Below the pieces are notes generated by a model. It was not told where the DNA came from and ran no database searches. It saw only the letters and a list, made by a program, of their open reading frames with translations. A DNA stretch of 64,000 bases from Streptosporangium album (GTDB lineage: Bacteria > Actinomycetota > Actinomycetes > Streptosporangiales > Streptosporangiaceae), in the NCBI RefSeq assembly GCF_014203795.1, contig NZ_JACHJU010000003.1:558001-622000 (forward strand), given 5' to 3'. Positions 25,780-34,343 of this stretch are shown here, one piece after another. Within the stretch, counting starts at the first letter, position 1, and the number at the start of each line of letters is the position of its first letter. The position numbers and the translations under genes are program-made.

Positions 25780-26982
25780 ATGACCGTACGACTCATTCAG
25801 CCAACCGGGCGCGGCTTCCTGCTGTTCGACTCCCATCCGGATGGATGCGCACGCCTCGTTACCGACATGGCGGAACGCGCTCAACCAGCGACGCCAGCGA
25901 ATGGCGGTGAACGGCCGGTCGCTCTGATCATCGGTTCCAGCTCCGGTTACGGGTTGGCCGCCACAGTCGCCGGAATCTCGCGCTACGGCGTTCAGGGCGT
26001 TGGCCTGTGCTTTGAGCGTCCGCCGACTGAGCGCCGGACGGCGACGGCGGGCTGGTATCGCACGATCGCCACGGCGAAGCTCGCTGAGGAGGCCGGGAGC
26101 GATTTTGCGTTCGTTAACGGGGACGCTTTCACCGACACCACCAAAGATGACGTTCTCGACCTGATCGCCAAGCGGTTCGGAGGCATCGATTACCTGATCT
26201 ACAGCGTGGCCGCGCCGCGTCGTACCGATCCCCTTACGGGCGTGGTCCATCAGTCAGTGATTCAGCCAATCGGAGCCGAGCACGTCACCAAGACACTCGA
26301 ATTCGACAGTGACGGGACGCCGCGACTGCGGGAGATCCACGCCCAGCCTGCCACCGCTGAGGAGACGGCGGACACGGTCAAGGTCATGGGCGGTGAGGAC
26401 TGGTCCCGCTGGGTCGATGCGCTGGACTCACGCGGTCTGATCCGCCCGGGATTCACCACTGTGGCTCTGTCCTACATCGGCTCGCATCTCACCTCCGCTA
26501 TCTATCGGCAGGGGACGATCGGCGCGGCCAAGCTGCATTTGGAGAGCACGGCTTCCGCTCTGGGGGGCAGGTTGAGTACCTATGGTGGTCGTGCGCTGAC
26601 TTCGGTCAATGGTGCTGCGGTCACTCAGGCGTCAACGGCCATCCCGGGTATCGCCCTGTACGTCAGCCTGCTCCGGGGTGTCCTCGGCGAGGACATGCGC
26701 TCACCCCTTGATCAGTCCATTGATCTGTGGGACCAGCTCCTCGGCGCGGCACCGCTCGACGTTGACGGGCAGGGCCGTATCCGCCTTGACGGGTGGGAGC
26801 TTGCCGAGGACGTTCAGGCGGCGGTGACCGAACGGTGGAAGGTGGCCACTGCCGACACCATCGGTGATCTCGCTGACATCGACTGGTTCCGCGATGAGGT
26901 CCGGCGGCTGTACGGCTTCGAGGTGCCGAATGTGGACTACTCCCGGCTGTGTGATCCTGATCTTCCTTGGCCTGCGGCGTAA
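25780..26982 (+). CDS. fabV: FabV-type trans-2-enoyl-ACP (CoA) reductase
   Basis: A 400-aa protein of full FabV length. An N-terminal RGFLLFDSHPDGC segment precedes the NADH-binding loop IIGSSSGYGLA (about 50-60). YSVAAPRRTDPLTG, MGGEDW and the FabV catalytic spacing Tyr-X8-Lys (Tyr241 and Lys250 in YRQGTIGAAK) follow. FabV reduces the C2-C3 double bond of enoyl-ACP and resists triclosan. It is mainly known from proteobacteria, so its presence beside a dedicated ACP suggests a transferred pathway step rather than housekeeping fatty acid synthesis. Confidence 0.92.
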   Translation: MTVRLIQPTGRGFLLFDSHPDGCARLVTDMAERAQPATPANGGERPVALIIGSSSGYGLAATVAGISRYGVQGVGLCFERPPTERRTATAGWYRTIATAKLAEEAGSDFAFVNGDAFTDTTKDDVLDLIAKRFGGIDYLIYSVAAPRRTDPLTGVVHQSVIQPIGAEHVTKTLEFDSDGTPRLREIHAQPATAEETADTVKVMGGEDWSRWVDALDSRGLIRPGFTTVALSYIGSHLTSAIYRQGTIGAAKLHLESTASALGGRLSTYGGRALTSVNGAAVTQASTAIPGIALYVSLLRGVLGEDMRSPLDQSIDLWDQLLGAAPLDVDGQGRIRLDGWELAEDVQAAVTERWKVATADTIGDLADIDWFRDEVRRLYGFEVPNVDYSRLCDPDLPWPAA

Positions 26983-27050
26983 CCGTGTAGCGCTGTCAGG
27001 TAGGCACGTCACATGCGGGTGGGCTCCACTTCCGAGGATCAGGAGGGCAC

Positions 27051-27599
27051 GTGATCGTGAACGACCGTATCCAGCGGTGTGAGGAGTACATCCGCTCCCC
27101 CCGCCGCCCTTATGCCGAACGCAAGGCCCGTTATCAGGCGGCGGCGGATCGGCTCTATCTGGGAGGGTTGTCCAACCTCGACATTTTGGTGGATGTGGGG
27201 GCTGGACTCACCGAGTTGGATGTGTGCCTACGGGTCGAACATGGCTGGCGCGGCCGATACGTTCCGGTTGACGGGTGGCTGGACGGCGTTGACCTGAATA
27301 CCTGGGAGCCCGACCGCGCTTTCGACTGGTTCGCCGCGCTGGAGATCCTGGAACACCTCAAAGACCCGGGCCGCTTGGTTGAAGTACTCCAGAAGCGCGC
27401 CACGCGGGGGTTGGTCGTCACCACGCCCAATCCAGAGATCTGGGACGTCCTAGCCATGGACGCGACCCACCTCACGCCTATCAGCCGCGACATGTTGGAG
27501 GAGTGGGGCTTTCAGACGACGCTCCACACCTTCTACGGCAAATACCAAGACGGCATCACCGGCCTGTGGCTTCAGAACGCTGACAAACAGGCTCCCTAG
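27051..27599 (+). CDS. SAM-dependent methyltransferase-like protein
   Basis: A 182-aa protein. AGGAGGG precedes GTG 27051, with GTG 27057 an equally good start. Motif I is reduced but visible (ILVDVGAGLTELDVCLR), motif II falls near DGVDLNTWEP, and EILEHLKDPGRLVEVL then VVTTPNPE follow as in class I methyltransferases. It is 68 nt after fabV and probably in the same transcript. Its TAG stop forms part of the CTAG target of the adjacent insertion sequences but is intact. Confidence 0.75.
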   Translation: MIVNDRIQRCEEYIRSPRRPYAERKARYQAAADRLYLGGLSNLDILVDVGAGLTELDVCLRVEHGWRGRYVPVDGWLDGVDLNTWEPDRAFDWFAALEILEHLKDPGRLVEVLQKRATRGLVVTTPNPEIWDVLAMDATHLTPISRDMLEEWGFQTTLHTFYGKYQDGITGLWLQNADKQAP

Positions 27600-29013
27600 T
27601 AGGGCTTGGTTACCTCGGGTAGGGGACGGTATGTCACCTGTTTGGGGGTGAGGGAAGATGACTCCTCAAGAACTCGAGGCCGTGCGGGCGCGGCTGGAGA
27701 CGTTTGCCGCTGAGATGTTCTCCGGTTTCGCCCGTGCTGATCAGCGGCGGTGGGGCGAGCGGTATGTGCGCGGCCTGCTGACCGACGGGGCACGGAAATC
27801 GATGGAGCCGATGGCGGCCCGGCTGGGCGTGGATCGCCAAGGGCTGCAGCAGTTCTGCACCGATGCCCCCTGGTCGCATCAGCTGGTTTTGGCCGAGCTG
27901 GCCTGGCGGATGGATGCGGCGATCGGCCCGGTGGCATGGGTGGTCGATGATGTGTCCTTTGTCAAGGACGGCCAGGAGTCGCCGGGCGTGGCCGCGCAGT
28001 ATTGCGGGGCGCTGGGCAAGACCGCGAACTGCCAGGTCGCGCCGAGCGTGCATCTGGTCACCGACGCCGCCTCCTGCCCGGTGAACTGGCGGTTGTTCGT
28101 GCCCGAGCAGTGGGATCCGGCCTCGCCGCGCACGGAGGATCCGGCCGCGGTGGCGGCACGCCGGCAGCGCTGCCGAATCCCCGCCGACGTCGGTCATGTG
28201 CCCAAGTGGCAGCTGGCTCTGGACATGATCGACGAGCTGGAGAGTTGGGGGCTGGATCCGCCGTTGGTGGTCGCCGATGAGGGCTACGGTCAAGACGGGG
28301 CCTTTCGCCTGGGCCTGACCGAGCGCGATATTCCCTACGTGGTGGGGGTGCGTTCCGATACCGCGCTGCTGGAGGCCGAGGCCTGCCGCAGCGTCGCGCC
28401 GTATGCGGGGACCGGGCGGCGGCCGGTGCCCCGCTACCGGCAGCGGCGCATCAGCGCCCGGCAGTTGGTGCTGGAGGGCGGGCGGCGCGCGCTGCACACA
28501 GTGCGGTGGCGGACCGGGTCCAAGGGGCCGTTGCGCTCGCGCTTTGCCGCGCTGCGGGTACGGCCGGCGGGCGTGCGGATCCGCCGCGCGTATGCGGGCG
28601 GGGAACTGCCGGTGTGCTGGCTGCTGGCCGAATGGCCGCCCGGTGAGCCGGAGCCGGTCAAGTACTGGTTGTCCACGCTGGAGGCCGATGTTCCATTGCG
28701 GCGTCTGGTGGGTCTGGCGAAGATCCGCTGGCGCATCGAGCACGACTACCGTGAGCTGAAGACCGGCCTGGGCCTGGACCACTTCGAGGGTCGCACGTGG
28801 AGCGGTTGGCATCATCACGTCACCCTGGTCTCGGTCGCTCACGCGTTCTGCACCCTTGAAAGGCTCAACCCAAAAGCGCCGGCTGCGGCTTGAGCACCTA
28901 CCGGGTCATCGCCGAGTTGCAGCTGCTTCTGGCCTGCTGGGCCGGTATCTGCCCCACCTGCCGCCGCGCGTTACCCAGACATGCCCAGCCCATCCCCACC
29001 TAACCAAGCCCTA
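27600..29013 (+). mobile_element. IS701-family insertion sequence (element A)
   Basis: A 1,414-bp element. The terminal inverted repeats are 13 bp, TAGGGCTTGGTTA at the left and its complement at 29001-29013. CTAG lies immediately outside both ends (27596-27599 and 29014-29017), matching the CTAG target duplication of the IS701 family. It contains one transposase gene on the plus strand. It sits directly against element B, sharing the middle CTAG. Confidence 0.92.
27658..28893 (+). CDS. IS701-family transposase, probably missing its last ~40 residues
   Basis: A 411-aa DDE transposase starting at ATG 27658 after GAGGGAAG. First Asp in WVVDDVSFVKDG, second in VVADEGYG, Glu in WRIEHDYRELK with the following GLDHFEGRTWSGWHHH. 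After the stop at 28893 the neighbouring frame continues in family-like sequence (STYRVIAELQLLLACWAG, then CRRALP) to TAA 29001, which lies in the right terminal repeat, as is normal. A one-base frameshift near 28885 therefore probably shortened the protein. Activity is uncertain. Confidence 0.9.
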   Translation: MTPQELEAVRARLETFAAEMFSGFARADQRRWGERYVRGLLTDGARKSMEPMAARLGVDRQGLQQFCTDAPWSHQLVLAELAWRMDAAIGPVAWVVDDVSFVKDGQESPGVAAQYCGALGKTANCQVAPSVHLVTDAASCPVNWRLFVPEQWDPASPRTEDPAAVAARRQRCRIPADVGHVPKWQLALDMIDELESWGLDPPLVVADEGYGQDGAFRLGLTERDIPYVVGVRSDTALLEAEACRSVAPYAGTGRRPVPRYRQRRISARQLVLEGGRRALHTVRWRTGSKGPLRSRFAALRVRPAGVRIRRAYAGGELPVCWLLAEWPPGEPEPVKYWLSTLEADVPLRRLVGLAKIRWRIEHDYRELKTGLGLDHFEGRTWSGWHHHVTLVSVAHAFCTLERLNPKAPAAA

Positions 29014-29017
29014 CTAG

Positions 29018-30543
29018 TCGGTGGTTTGTTAAGGCGGGGCGTAGAGGTCGAGGGACCGCCCCGCGGTGACGGCTGTGACCAGGCCCTGTAGTTCAGCGGG
29101 CGGGGGCCTGCTCGACCAGTTGCGCCACCAGCGTTGCAGCAGTGCGCAGGGGGTCAGCCAACCGCGGACGTAGCGGACGGCGCGAGGCCAGCACAGTGGC
29201 ACGGGTGGCACTGTGGCGGTGGGCCCCCCTCTCTCCGCCGTCGGTGTCGGCCGGGGCGGGCGGGAGGTGTGGTGGCGGGACCGGATCGGCGGGCCGGGCA
29301 TGCCGGCAGAAGGTGAACGCGCAGGCCACCAGGGCCCAGTGGCGGCGGATCGCGGCATCGGAGCGGACCTGGAAATCGGCCCACCCGAGTTCGTCCTTGA
29401 CCTGCTTGTAGCCCTGTTCGATCCACGTCCGCAGGCCGTAGAGGCGCACGATCTCGGCCAGGCCGGCGGCCGGATGCGGGCTCCAGGCCGCACGGACGCT
29501 GCCAGGGCGGGGCAGGTTGGTGGCCAGATACCAGGTCGCCTTGGCCGGCAGCGTCGCCGGGTCGGCGGTCGCGACGATCAGCCGGACCGCCTGGTGCGGG
29601 CCGTAGCCGCCCAAGACCGCGTCCGCGGCCCACCACACGGTGCTACGGCCATCGCGAAACCGCCGCACGACCTTCGTCCAGGCGCCCGGCGCTTGGGGAC
29701 CTCCCCAGGCAAGCTCACGGGCGGCGTCGATCGGCGTGTGCGCCTCATCCACCGGAGCCCAGGAGCCCTGGTGCGGCTTGAGCGCGAGCACGAACGGCCA
29801 ATCCAGCGGCCCACAGTTCAGCGGTGAAGGCCGCATTGTCGCCGTAGGCGCAGTCGGCCACCAGCGCCCGAAACGGCACGGCGGCGGCCTGAGCCCGACC
29901 TGCCAGAGCGGCCGCGAGCTGCGGCTTGGTGCGAAATGCCGGATCGCTGCGGCCGCGAGGCAGCCGAGCGGCGGGGGTGTAGGGCACCGCGTGCAGCGGG
30001 TGGTAGACCCGCTCGTCGGCCCAGAGTGTGGTCACCGCCACGATCCCGTTCTCGATCTTCCCGACCGAGCCCAGATACTGGTGGGCGGTGTGCGCGGTGG
30101 CGGTGCCGTCCTTGCGGTCCCCTCCTGTCATCGACCACCGGCACCCCGCCCGCATGCGGCGCGGTCACCGGATCGGCCCGCAGCAGCTCAAGGCGCCGGG
30201 CGTTGACTTTCTCGTGATCCCACGGCGACTCCGACTCAGAAGAACTGCAGCCGCTGCACCGCCGCATTCTGGGCCCCGACCACCGGCTCCGCACCGGCCA
30301 GGGCCGTCAGCGTCTTGTTCCGGTCCCGCGGCAACAACAGCCCGGCCAGATATTCGCGGAACCCCCGGCGCTGCGCGAGCGAGCACCACAGATCATCGAA
30401 CCGGGCCGCGTACTCCTCCAACGGACCCGGCGCCGGTGGACACGGACGCCGCGCGGTCACCACCACGACCACCCCCGAACAGCACCAACTACCCCTATCC
30501 ACCGGCTTACCGCGACATCGACCCCATGTCAACAAACCACCGA
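29018..30543 (-). mobile_element. IS701-family insertion sequence (element B), degenerate
   Basis: About 1,526 bp. The left end begins TCGGTGGTTTGTT and the right end carries the exact complement at 30531-30543. CTAG flanks both ends (29014-29017 and 30544-30547). Transposase on the minus strand. The tandem arrangement CTAG-A-CTAG-B-CTAG shows that one element inserted at the CTAG target of the other. Confidence 0.88.
29040..30455 (-). pseudogene. IS701-family transposase with several frameshifts
   Basis: Reading from 30455 downward, the pieces in order are: LEEYAARFDDLWCSLAQRRG to QRLQFF (stop), SESPWDHEKVNARRLELLR to GVPVVDD, TGDRKDGTATAHTAHQYLG to VADCAYGDNAAF, then PFVLALKPHQGSW to RTWIEQGYKQVKDELGWADF. 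Each lies in a different frame, so at least three single-base frameshifts (near 30240, 30130 and 29810) break the gene. Catalytic Asp, Asp and Glu segments are all recognisable. It cannot make active enzyme. Confidence 0.85.
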
Positions 30544-30552
30544 CTAGCGCCC

Positions 30553-30710
30553 CACTCACTCGGCGCGGAGTGCGATGACGGGGTCCAGCCTGCCCTCCGC
30601 GCCGGCGCCACGCCGAAGAACACCCCGACCGCCGCCGACACCCCGAACGCCAGCGCCGCCAGATCTCGTCTTGCTGAGCGGATGAAAACCCGTAGTCCCG
30701 CATACACGCC
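30553..30710 (-). pseudogene. C-terminal remnant of a MacB/FtsX-like ABC permease
   Basis: The reverse frame reads DLAALAFGVSAAVGVFFGVAPAR, which with a one-base shift continues GRLDPVIALRAE and a stop, the hallmark C-terminus of MacB/FtsX-type permeases (final transmembrane helix then a short tail). No upstream part survives. Segment 30711-31016 that follows holds no feature I can support apart from CATGATCATCCATGGG (30720-30735), which resembles a motif at 13118. Confidence 0.6.
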
Positions 30711-31016
30711 TCCATGGCTACATGATCATCCATGGGTGATGCGTTGATCCTTTGAGAGCGCCCCCCGTTTCTGAGAACAATGCAGGGCGAACCACGTGAA
30801 CCGGCTTCACGTACGTTTTCGTTCCACCGCACTCCGACCCCCGTTCATCAGACCGACGGTTCGTCCTCTCTGCTGCTGGACCCGGACCCCAGATATCGGC
30901 GCAGAGCTCCCGGTCAGGACCGCCCGCCCGTGCCCGCAGCACACCTGAACCGACCCTGCGCCCGCCGGCGGTCAGGCCCGGCCGGTACAGGCGGGCCGAG
31001 CCGATGTTCTTCAACC

Positions 31017-31320
31017 GGGGCAGCAACCGCGGGCGCCGTCGGGAGTGTGGTGGGCCAGCTCGCCCGCAAGTTCGGCATCGACGTCTACCTCGATCATGCC
31101 GGCGGAGACCATCTGGTGGCGGCCATCGACGCGCTGCGATCCGGCGGCCGGATCGCCATGGTCGGCGCGATCAGCGGCTACAACGCCACCGGCCCCACCC
31201 CCGGCCCCGCCGATCTGTTCCAACTGGCAGCCAAGGACGCCACCCTGCGTGGCATGCTGATCAATTCCTACTTCCACCTGTTCCCCGAGCGGATCGGCAA
31301 GGCCGCGCCCGCCGGGGACC
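31017..31320 (+). pseudogene. NADP-dependent medium-chain dehydrogenase remnant
   Basis: The frame reads GAVGSVVGQLARKFGIDVYL, then DHAGGDHLVAAIDALRSGGR, IAMVGAISGYNA and LRGMLINSYFHLFPERIGKA. This is the coenzyme-binding half of a quinone oxidoreductase/CurA-like protein with an internal deletion (the Rossmann core jumps from GQLARK to the later DV-x-x-DHAGG part). The N-terminal domain is missing and the C-terminus runs into the end of relA. A relic at the right edge of the accessory block. Confidence 0.65.
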
Positions 31321-31322
31321 GA

Positions 31323-33680
31323 TCAGGCCCCGGCGCCGCTGACCCGGTAGACGTCGTAGACGCCTGGGATGTTGCGCACGGCCTTCAGGACATGGCCCAG
31401 ATGCTTGGGGTCGCCCATCTCGAAGGTGAACTTGCTGATCGCCACCCGGTCCCTGGAGGTCGTCACCGACGCCGACAGGATGTTCACGTGCTGGTCCGAC
31501 AGGGTCCGGGTCACGTCCGACAGCAGGCGCGGCCGGTCGAGCGCCTCGACCTGCAGGGCGACCAGGAACACCGAGTCGTCCCCGGCGGACCAGGCCACCT
31601 CGACCAGGCGGTCCGGCTCCGACTTCAGCTGCTCCACGTTGGGACAGTTGGTGCGGTGCACCGACACGCCGTGCCCGCGGGTGACGAAACCGATGATCTC
31701 GTCACCGGGCACGGGTGTGCAGCACCGCGACAGCCGGACCCACACATCCGAGTCGCCCGCCACGACCACGCCGGCGCCACCGCTGCCGCGTGGGCGGCCC
31801 CGCACCTTCGTCGGCACCGCGGCCTCGGCGATGTCCTCCTCGGCGCCGTCCACCCCGCCGAGAGAGTGCACCAGCTTCTGCACGACCGACTGGGCGGCGA
31901 TGTGCCCCTCCCCAACGGCCGCGTAGAGCGCGGAGACGTCGGGGTAGCGCAGGTCCCTGGCGAGGGCCAGGAGGGACTCTCCGGACATCAGGCGCTGCAG
32001 GGGCAGCCCCTGCTTGCGCATGGCCCGGCCGATGGCCTCCTTGCCCGCCTCGATCGCGGTCTCACGGCGCTCCTTGGAGAACCACTGACGGATCTTGTTG
32101 CGGGCTCTGCCGGACTTGACGAACTTGAGCCAGTCACGTGACGGACCGGCGTCGGGCGACTTGGAGGTGAAGATCTCAACGGTGTCGCCGTTGCCCAGCC
32201 GTGACTCCAGCGGCACAAGGCGGCCGTTGACCCGGGCGCCGATGCAGCGGTGGCCGACCTCGGTGTGTACGGCATAGGCGAAGTCGACCGGGGTCGCCCC
32301 CTCGGGCAGGGCGATCACCTGACCCCGCGGCGTGAAGACGTACACCTCCGAGACCGACAGGTCGAACCTGAGCGACTCCAGGAACTCGCCCGGGTCGGCG
32401 GTCTCCTTCTGCCAGTCCAGGAGCTGGCGGAGCCACGCCATGTCGCTGGCGGGCTTCAGCTTCGCGCCGGGAGAGCCGGAGGCGGTCATCTCCTCCTTGT
32501 ACTTCCAGTGCGAGGCCACGCCGTACTCGGCCCTGTGGTGCATGCCGTGGGTGCGGATCTGCAGCTCCACCGGTTTGCCCTCGGGGCCGATGACCGTCGT
32601 GTGGAGCGACTGGTACATGTTGAACTTGGGCATCGCGATGTAGTCCTTGAACCGGCCGGGCACCGGGTTCCATCGCGCGTGGATCGTTCCGAGGGCGGCA
32701 TAGCAGTCGCGGACCGTGTCGACCAGCACCCGGATGCCGACCAGGTCGTAGATGTCGTCGAAGGCGACATCCCTGGCGATCATCTTCTGGTAGACCGAGT
32801 AGTAGTGCTTGGGACGCCCCTTGACCACCGCTCGGATCTTGGCCTCGCGGAGGTCGACGGAGACCTTCTCGATGACCTCCTGCAGGAACAGGTCCCTGCG
32901 CGGGGCCCGCTCCGAGACCATCCTGGCGATCTCGTCATAGCGTTTGGGGTAGAGCATGGCGAACGCGAGGTCCTCCAGCTCCCACTTGATGGTGTTCATC
33001 CCCAGCCGGTGGGCGAGCGGCGCGAAGATCTCCAGCGTCTCGCGGGACTTCTGCTGCCGCTTGTGCTCGGGGAGGTAGCGCATGGTGCGCATGTTGTGCA
33101 GCCGGTCGGCGAGCTTGATCACCAGCACCCGGATGTCGCGGGACATCGCCACGACCATCTTGCGCACGGTCTCCGCCTGCGCGGCGTCACCGAACTTGAC
33201 CTTGTCGAGTTTGGTGACGCCGTCGACCAGGAGCGCGATGTTGTCGCCGAAGTCGGAACGCAGCTCGTCAAGGCCGTAGGCGGTGTCCTCGACGGTGTCG
33301 TGCAGCAACGCGGCGCACAGCGTCTCGTCGTCGGTGCCGAGCTCGGCCAGGATCGTCGCCACCGCCAGAGGGTGGGTGATGTAGGGGTCACCGCTCTTGC
33401 GCTTCTGATCGCGGTGATGGTAGGCGGCCACATCGTAGGCACGCTCAATAAGCCGCAGGTCTGCCTTCGGATGGGTCGCGCGGACCGTCCGGAACAGCGG
33501 CTCCAGCACCGGGTTCATGGCGCCACCCCATTGCCCCCCAAAGCGTGCGAGCCTGCGCCTGACCGCCGGCTTCTCCTCGGCGGCTCCGGACACGGTGGAA
33601 CCGGCATCGCCGGTCGGGACGGCCGCCACGGGACCGCCTCCGTCGGCGGTCACGTCGGGGACGACCACATCACGGGGCAC
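31323..33680 (-). CDS. relA: Bifunctional (p)ppGpp synthetase/hydrolase Rel
   Basis: A 785-aa protein from GTG 33680 with AGGAG upstream. Order: low-complexity N-terminus, HD hydrolase domain (LLHDTVEDTAYGLDEL), synthetase domain (DDIYDLVGIRVLVDT, GRFKDYIAMPKFNMYQSLHT), TGS (VYVFTPRGQVIALPEGATP), helical/zinc-finger region (RCCTPVPGD) and ACT (about 715-785). The RFKD motif is that of bifunctional Rel enzymes. It is the stringent-response enzyme. Its operon order with apt and secDF matches other actinomycetes; its 3' end faces the accessory block instead of the ppi/DUF349 genes. Confidence 0.97.
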   Translation of the reverse strand: MPRDVVVPDVTADGGGPVAAVPTGDAGSTVSGAAEEKPAVRRRLARFGGQWGGAMNPVLEPLFRTVRATHPKADLRLIERAYDVAAYHHRDQKRKSGDPYITHPLAVATILAELGTDDETLCAALLHDTVEDTAYGLDELRSDFGDNIALLVDGVTKLDKVKFGDAAQAETVRKMVVAMSRDIRVLVIKLADRLHNMRTMRYLPEHKRQQKSRETLEIFAPLAHRLGMNTIKWELEDLAFAMLYPKRYDEIARMVSERAPRRDLFLQEVIEKVSVDLREAKIRAVVKGRPKHYYSVYQKMIARDVAFDDIYDLVGIRVLVDTVRDCYAALGTIHARWNPVPGRFKDYIAMPKFNMYQSLHTTVIGPEGKPVELQIRTHGMHHRAEYGVASHWKYKEEMTASGSPGAKLKPASDMAWLRQLLDWQKETADPGEFLESLRFDLSVSEVYVFTPRGQVIALPEGATPVDFAYAVHTEVGHRCIGARVNGRLVPLESRLGNGDTVEIFTSKSPDAGPSRDWLKFVKSGRARNKIRQWFSKERRETAIEAGKEAIGRAMRKQGLPLQRLMSGESLLALARDLRYPDVSALYAAVGEGHIAAQSVVQKLVHSLGGVDGAEEDIAEAAVPTKVRGRPRGSGGAGVVVAGDSDVWVRLSRCCTPVPGDEIIGFVTRGHGVSVHRTNCPNVEQLKSEPDRLVEVAWSAGDDSVFLVALQVEALDRPRLLSDVTRTLSDQHVNILSASVTTSRDRVAISKFTFEMGDPKHLGHVLKAVRNIPGVYDVYRVSGAGA

Positions 33681-33757
33681 TCAGACTCCTCACATTCGAG
33701 TCCAGATCCCCCAAGTGTATCCAGACCGGCTTTAATGCGTACCCCTGCGGGGTGGAA

Positions 33758-34276
33758 TCAGACGATCACGAGGGAGTGCAGCTCGACGCCGTCCAGCCGC
33801 TCCCGCCCCTTGAGGGATGCCAATTCCATGAGCACGGCGATGGCGACGACGTCGGCGCCCGCCCTGCGGACCAGCTCCACCGCCGCGCACGCCGTACCTC
33901 CGGTGGCGAGCACGTCGTCGACGATCAGGACGCGATCTCCTGGGACGAAGGCGTCCCTGTGGACCTCGATGGTGGCGGAGCCGTACTCCAGATCGTAGGA
34001 CGCCTCAAGCGTCTCGGAAGGCAGTTTGCCTTTCTTGCGTACCGGAACGAACCCGGCGCCGGCCTTGCAGGCGGCCGGAGCGGCCAGGATGAAGCCCCGG
34101 GCCTCGATGCCGACGATCTTGTCAACCTGGTAGAGCCCGGCGAGCTCGTCCACGACCGCGGCGAACGCGTGCGGGTCGGCGAGCAGTGGGGTGATGTCCT
34201 TGAACAGCACTCCCTGCTGGGGGTAGTCGGGTACGTCGCGGATCCGGTCCAGGATCAGCCGGCGCAGGTCACTCAT
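33758..34276 (-). CDS. apt: Adenine phosphoribosyltransferase
   Basis: A 172-aa purine-salvage enzyme. ATG 34276 has AAGGAAC about 8 nt upstream; an in-frame GTG at 34282 is possible but sits on the ribosome site. The family N-terminus is IRDVPDYPQQGVLFKDITPL, GIEARGFILA follows, and the PRPP loop is VLIVDDVLATGGT. It lies between secF and relA, immediately downstream of a hairpin that looks like the secF terminator. Confidence 0.95.
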   Translation of the reverse strand: MSDLRRLILDRIRDVPDYPQQGVLFKDITPLLADPHAFAAVVDELAGLYQVDKIVGIEARGFILAAPAACKAGAGFVPVRKKGKLPSETLEASYDLEYGSATIEVHRDAFVPGDRVLIVDDVLATGGTACAAVELVRRAGADVVAIAVLMELASLKGRERLDGVELHSLVIV

Positions 34277-34290
34277 CGTCACGTTCCTTA

Positions 34291-34331
34291 AGAAAAACGC
34301 CTCCGCTCCCTCGGGGGAGGGGCGGAGGCGT
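34291..34331 (-). terminator. Rho-independent terminator/attenuator between secF and apt
   Basis: On the minus strand a 10-bp stem ACGCCTCCGC/GCGGAGGCGT is followed by TTTTCTT. It begins 12 nt after the secF stop, and its T-tract ends just before the apt ribosome site. apt must therefore be read by partial read-through or have its own start here. Confidence 0.75.
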
Positions 34332-34343
34332 GATCTGGTGCTG

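Noticed and set aside
21538..27599. Integrative conjugative element
   Set aside because: No integrase, replication, transfer (FtsK/TraB-like) or att-site signature was found within or beside the island.
27600..30547. A composite transposon carrying the radical SAM island
   Set aside because: Both IS copies lie on the same side of the island and differ in their ends; no matching copy exists at the left edge.
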